Positions 59,001 to 64,000 of a stretch of 64,000 nucleotides of DNA are shown piece after piece. The stretch is taken from NCBI RefSeq assembly GCF_014529535.1, contig NW_023503616.1:1116001-1180000 (forward strand), in the 5' to 3' direction. Position 1 is the first letter of the stretch; each line of letters starts with the position of its first letter. The DNA comes from Bradysia coprophila (lineage: Eukaryota; Arthropoda; Insecta; Diptera; Sciaridae). The notes beneath the pieces were generated by a model. It did no database searches. It saw only the letters and a list, made by a program, of their open reading frames with translations, and was not told the DNA's origin. Position numbers and translations under genes: made by a program.

Positions 59001-59217
59001 TGCCGTATTTCAAATTTTTAAAGCTTGAAACAGGTCAGGTCAACCTTAACAACATTAACATTAACTAACATTAATCTGAGGACCTGAAACATGAAATATA
59101 GAAATTTGGTCGACCTATCGGGTCAGGTTTCGGCCCGCCCGCAGTAGATTCACACCATAAGTACCCTTCAGAATTTGAATTTGGGATGAATCGATGGGTG
59201 AACCAATGAACTAAAAT

Positions 59218-59419
59218 CACGGCAGAGTAAAATAAACCAGGCAGGAGCGGTTCATTTTCGAAACGTCAAATAAGGGACCTAATACACGGGATGAAAATGA
59301 ACTCAAATGAACACTGACATAAATTGAAAAATTTTGTTCGCAAAATATCAAGGGCTACTAGATTATTCAGGTCCCTAGTCAAACAAGCGCTCCTGCCTGG
59401 TTAACTTTACTCTGTCGTG
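59218..59419. mobile_element. 202-bp hAT-like MITE, CACGACAGAG family, copy B
   Basis: A perfect 8-bp duplication ACTAAAAT at 59210-59217 and 59420-59427. Ends CACGGCAGAGTAAAATAAAC and complement of CACGACAGAGTAAAGTTAAC. Same length as the copy at 28020, opposite orientation. Confidence 0.93.
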
Positions 59420-59427
59420 ACTAAAAT

Positions 59428-60969
59428 ATAAATTTCAACGCATTCTTATTATGAGAATAAAACGAGTTGATCAAATACAACACTGCCCTTGATTTGGTTG
59501 TTGTGCGTTTCATTATGAATTTGCAGCGGACTGATGGTGTAAATTATATCTCAATTTATTAGCATAACACCTTCACGACACAAAATTGAAATATTTTAAC
59601 ACATGAACAGATGAACAACTAGAAATTCTAGTCTAGAATTGTTGTTGACTGAAAAAAACACAATTCTGAGAATTTTGCGGACAAGTCAGCCTTGCTTTAT
59701 CACAAAACTAACCGTTTATATTTGTAGATAAAGTCCGTTCCAGTACTTGTCCGTTTCAGATGCTTTTTTAAAACTAGCTGTTTAACCGAAAATTCGCAGT
59801 CAACTTTTTATGACAAAGATTCTGTAGAAACACATATAGACCGACGGAATGCATTTTTCCAGCCACACCATCTATAAAATTACAAAATACAACACCGACC
59901 GTTCCCGCAACTCACTGACCTTTATTGGATTAAACAATTTAATGGTGTCGATTCAATAATTTACGATCTAACATCATAAATTACGAGCAAATAGAAACAT
60001 TTTCGTTATGATGTGTCTATCTAATGAAGCTTTCACCAGAACAAAATTGAATTACTACAAGTACGAGGTACACTTTAAAATTAACTCAGCGAAGCTTCTT
60101 AACAATAAGAATGATCGACGCGAGTTTGCATATATAAACGTAGTATATATGTGATCAACATGGTCAGTTTCATACAATGTTATACCTATAAACTATACGT
60201 TTATACAGATTATGCAACTTAATTCAATTGTCATCAAAATATTGTTGTGGCAGCAGATTAGTAGCTTTGAATAATCAAATCAGTCTTCATTCATCAGTTG
60301 CTGCCAGAGACACACAAATTTCGGTGATCCATTGTCACGATTTTAATTTATACTTTAGCGTAATAAAATCAAATAACAAACACTCCAAGACAAGGTTTCC
60401 GCTTAACCATGCATTTGGTATTTTAAACAAGTGATTTTGTTTGATTGCAAATCTAGCTTACAATAAATAAATAAAAAGTCGAACTATAACAAAGCTCTTA
60501 ATTATTTTTGTTTTCAAATTTTCAATCAGTAGTGCAAATAAATCAGTTACTTCATATCGACTAATGTTATTTAAAAAAAATTAAAGGTATGTGAGTACTA
60601 TATGAAGTCAACAGTAATTGCTGCAAGACGGAAGTCCATTGTTAAGTCGCTTATTTTTCTAATTTGCAATTAATAATTTGATAGCGAAATTACAGCTTAC
60701 AATTTGTGCTTACAGACGTGTATTTACGGATCTCTATACAGACGTGACTTTAAAAATTAGTGAAATATCGTTTTCAATCTACTTTACATAACAATTATGA
60801 ATATTCGGATACAACGGTCGTCAATTTCAGTTCTATGTGATAAGAAAATCTGTGAAGTGTGAAAAAAAATATTCAATTTATCAGAAACGGTGAAATATCA
60901 GTCGACGTTAAAGAAGAACCCGGCTTGACTTATTGATGTAAGCTTTTAACGAAGCTGTACTCAAAAATT
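59428..60969. other. Intergenic, no gene recognised
   Basis: No supported feature. Confidence 0.4.
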
Positions 60970-61127
60970 TAAGGCGGGAAACACACGAGCAATTTTGCGT
61001 TGATGGGATCGACAATTATGCTGCGTTTTCCATTGTAATTGGATGCTCATATTCACCACAGGCTTAACAATGAAAAAAGCAGCATAATTGTCGATACCAT
61101 CAACGCAAAATTGCTCGTGTGCATAAG
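60970..61127. mobile_element. Foldback MITE, CACACGAGCAATTTTGCG family, copy 1
   Basis: The left arm (CACACGAGCAATTTTGCGTT, GGGATCGACAATTATGCTGC, TTTTCCATTG) is followed after a short loop (ATTCACCACAGGC) by its inverted copy. The left end starts TAAGGCGGGAAA; the right end is shortened after GCTCGTGTG. Confidence 0.85.
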
Positions 61128-61285
61128 CAACGAATTTATATCAATCTTCGGAATAGTATTAATTTAGGAAACAGCAGTTAAATCGTCAAGTCTTTTTAGC
61201 TAATGACTTAATCATTAAGTCCGTTACATTTTTGAATCTACTAGTGTTCTAAATCGATCATTGAAATATCAAACATTTTGCTGTA

Positions 61286-61445
61286 TAAGGCGGAGAACAC
61301 ACGAGAAATTTTGTATTGATGGGATCGACAATTATGCTGCGTTTTCCATTGTAATTCGATATTCACCACAGGCTATAAACAATGGAAAAACGCAGCATAA
61401 TTGTCGATCCCATCAACGCACAATTGCTCGTGTGATTTCGGCCTA
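61286..61445. mobile_element. Foldback MITE, same family, copy 2
   Basis: Same arms and loop as the copy at 60970, in the same orientation. Here both ends are visible (TAAGGCGGAGAACACACGAG and complement of TAGGCCGAAATCACACGAGC), consistent with a TA duplication as in Tc1/mariner elements. Confidence 0.85.
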
Positions 61446-63590
61446 CGACGCGACACTAGGCAATGCTCATCGCTCATTATTGTCGATAGTAAATTGCTAG
61501 CCGCTTCTATTAAGTTTGACAAAATTAACGAATTATTTATTAATAACTTTGACCAAATTGAAATTTAGTTCATTGTACATGCGATAACAACGTTATTTAC
61601 CATGTATGCATACGACGATACATACCTTAAGCTTGTTAACATTGACAACAATATAAAATGTGGATATTGGATTAAATTAAAGTTCCATAGAACGATGTCA
61701 GTCACAATTTGTTTACTGCAACGCTACATTTTCCGAAAGGAAGAAACTGAGAAATCTATTTGTTTTGAGATTACAAAAAATTCAGTAAATAAATCACTCC
61801 AATTTGATCAGTTATTTGAAATCTATTTTTAGATTAACACAAATGGAATATTATAATGTTGCATGTTGAGCTGAATCACGGCATTTACATCATTAAATCC
61901 TAATTTCGAAGCATGTTTTTGATGTCATCACATGAATAAATTGGATTTACACAGTCCACAATGCTTTCGTAATCAATGAAGATAGGTTTTGATAAGGTTG
62001 CCGGATAAAAATAAAATGAGAAGCGTACCTCACTTATACCGCACTAATCACTGTCATTATCCAGCTGACATTTAATTTTCGCGAAATTAGAAAAAAAGAA
62101 CAAAACAAATTCAAATTAATTTTCAAGGTCCAAAATCTTCATCTCAATCATGATCATCGCAAATATTTATTACTTTTTTTTAAAAACAAAACTCACACTT
62201 CTATGTGTGTTATTTATGATGCTAATTGGTTATTGCTGGTCATTGTGACACAATTTTTAATTCATCAGACAGTATCAAGTCAACCCACCAACCGATTTTT
62301 ATTATGCGGATCGTGTCGCATTGATTGTTTTATTGGACCACAACTTTTAGTATGTGCAACGTATATATAGCAGTATATGGTAGACCCTGTAGCGTCGTAA
62401 TTAACTACGTTAATTCACTTTTGTCATTATTATACAGCTACAATTTTCTTGATTCATTGAGTTCAATGATATTTCCTGTCCATTAAGTTAAATTTTAAAT
62501 GTTTTTCACGTTTCAATGCATTCAAAGCTTTTCAACAGCTAAAACTTGACTGTGTTGTGTGTCTTTTTTTAATTTCAAGAAAATATTGCTGATCTTTGCT
62601 AAAGAAAAAATGTTTCTATAAAAATCTTTCGAATGTTTTGCTTGCAGTGGATAAAAGAAATTATCTAAAAAGGCAATCATTTGGACGTCGAAACCAAAGT
62701 TACATGACTGGGCAATTTATGACCTTACGTTTTTTTTTCGACCAAATTATACCTTTGCAATTCTATAATGTGCAATTAGATTTATTTACAGAGACTCTTT
62801 CTGAATGAATTTCATGACCGAATGACAATAAAGTTTTTCTATTTTTATGTTTGTTTGTTTTTTTTTTATCCAGACAATGAAATTTGCAATCCATTCAGAA
62901 TTTGTTTTTTTTTAAACCACAAAATTGTGATAAAACAAAAATCATTTTATTACAATTATTTGCATAGCACGTTTGTGTGTGTGGTTTTATGTTTACCGTT
63001 TACGTATGTGCAAACGTGCTAAGTGCAACAATAATGTATTGTATTCAACCTTTGAAATTGAAGCTGAAGGTAACTAAATTAAGCTTTGCTGTAGCTAAAG
63101 CGATTCTGATTAGAAACTTGATAAAAGGATTCTTTGCATATTTTCGGTGTCGAACTGTATATAGTGATGCTTGGATCAAACGTAATATGAACATTTTCAA
63201 TTTATGAATTCGAAACGTGTATTAATTGTGAACCGATGCGTGTCGGCAGTCATAGTACATTTCTATATATAAAAAAATTGTAATCAGTTTTTAATTGTGT
63301 TACCGTGATTGTTTATGCATATTTCGATGCAAGGTAAATTTTATGTGTTCAATCTTCGACGGAAAATTCATTCGATCTGATGAATACATTTTACACGCTT
63401 CAGTACAAGTCGATTCAGTTCAAACGGTAAAAATAGTTCGATAGAACCGACACATTTAGATAGATAAGATGTTCAGGACTTTTTTTTTCAATGTATAACT
63501 AGATTTATCGAACCTAAAACATTTCAAAAGCTGTTCAACATCCGAACCCTACATGGAATAAATTCGATTTTCTTTCGTTCTTTTCCAGCA
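61446..63590. other. Upstream region of the SLC46 gene
   Basis: No gene recognised. A TTCTTTTCCAG acceptor-like site ending at about 63588 lies 24 bp before the ATG and could close a 5'-UTR intron. Confidence 0.4.
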
Positions 63591-63611
63591 TTTCCATTCT
63601 AACTCTACACA

Positions 63612-64000
63612 ATGATGGAAAAATCCAAAAAATGGGATACACTCACCTGGTCCGAGAAACTGACCTACGTCCGCAACAATATTACCGTCGAACCGATATT
63701 AGCTTGCTATATCATTCCAAGTGTTTTAGCATCTTTAGCTACACAAAATTTAAACTTAGAGAAGGCTTGTCGTGTTAATTTAGCTTATTCGGACCATGTT
63801 TGCGATGCCTTAACTCGGAGAGACACAGCCAATTTTACACAGTAAGTCCGTAGATTATAATGTGAAGCGTTAAGGTGTTAGAAATATTTTTCTAGAGAAG
63901 AAAAAATGGTGCAACAACTTGTCGCTGGAATGGCTGGTTGGAAAACTGTATTGCAAAGTGCCTTGCCCTGTATGTTGATTTTGTTTTATGGATCTTGGAG
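63612..64000 (+). CDS. SLC46-type (proton-coupled folate transporter-like) MFS transporter, 5' part
   Basis: Exon 1 (63612-63841) and the start of exon 2 (63896 to beyond the window) join across a 54-bp intron (GTAAGT ... TTCTAG), phase 2. The visible 111 residues begin MMEKSKKWDTLTWSEKLTYV, then TM1 (VEPILACYIIPSVLASLATQ), an extracellular loop with Cys residues and an NFT sequon (ACRVNLAYSDHVCDALTRRD), and the start of TM2 (AGWKTVLQSALPCMLILFYG) leading to the GSW that opens the MFS loop-2/3 motif. This matches the N-terminus of insect SLC46 proteins, 12-TM proton-coupled carriers of folate-like or other small substrates. Most of the gene is outside the window, so substrate cannot be judged. 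Confidence 0.85.

Noticed and set aside
1..64000. CRISPR arrays, rRNA genes, bacterial operons or integrated viral genes
   Set aside because: No regularly spaced direct repeats with unique spacers, no rRNA-like sequence and no viral structural or polymerase frames were seen beyond LINE reverse transcriptase.

Overview
The window is an AT-rich piece of an insect nuclear genome, most likely a lower dipteran (a fungus-gnat-like fly is my best guess, by inference). Supporting signs are spliced genes with very short GT-AG introns (54-114 bp in several genes), TATA-box promoters with short 5' leaders, secreted fibrinogen-related and SMP-30-type proteins, a SMYD4-like gene, an SLC46-type transporter, jockey/CR1-type LINE remnants, and a very high density of small inverted-repeat transposons. 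No bacterial operons, CRISPR arrays or rRNA genes were seen.

Layout. 1-6.7 kb: non-coding, with a foldback repeat and two nested LINE fragments. 6.65-13.8 kb: a tandem segmental duplication carrying two copies of a small PPxY membrane-protein gene on the minus strand. Copy 1 is intact. Copy 2 is broken by a 167-bp MITE in its first exon. Each copy has collected its own insertions, which can be dated against the other copy; a third, gene-less relic lies at 19.3-20.1 kb. 14.3-16.4 kb: an Ala/Gly-rich gene of unknown family, convergent with a fibrinogen-domain secreted protein. 16.7-22 kb: repeats, including a 1.1-kb TA-flanked element. 23.0-24.6 kb: a five-exon secreted SMP-30/regucalcin-like gene. 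25-33.6 kb: repeats and MITEs. 33.9-35.6 kb: an intronless SMYD4-like gene with two frameshifts. 36-45 kb: repeats, including a TIR-bounded block with three tRNA-like heads. 46.0-52.6 kb: two tandem cysteine-rich secreted genes; the second has lost internal exons yet keeps its reading frame. 53-63.5 kb: mostly featureless, with a few MITEs. 63.6-64.0 kb: the start of an SLC46 (proton-coupled folate transporter-like) gene that runs off the window.

The genes do not form a pathway. Three of the loci encode secreted proteins (the FREP, the SMP-30-like protein and the cysteine-rich pair). The most distinctive feature is how duplicated genes and MITEs shape each other here: paralogous copies serve as 'empty sites' that expose exact insertion points and target-site duplications.
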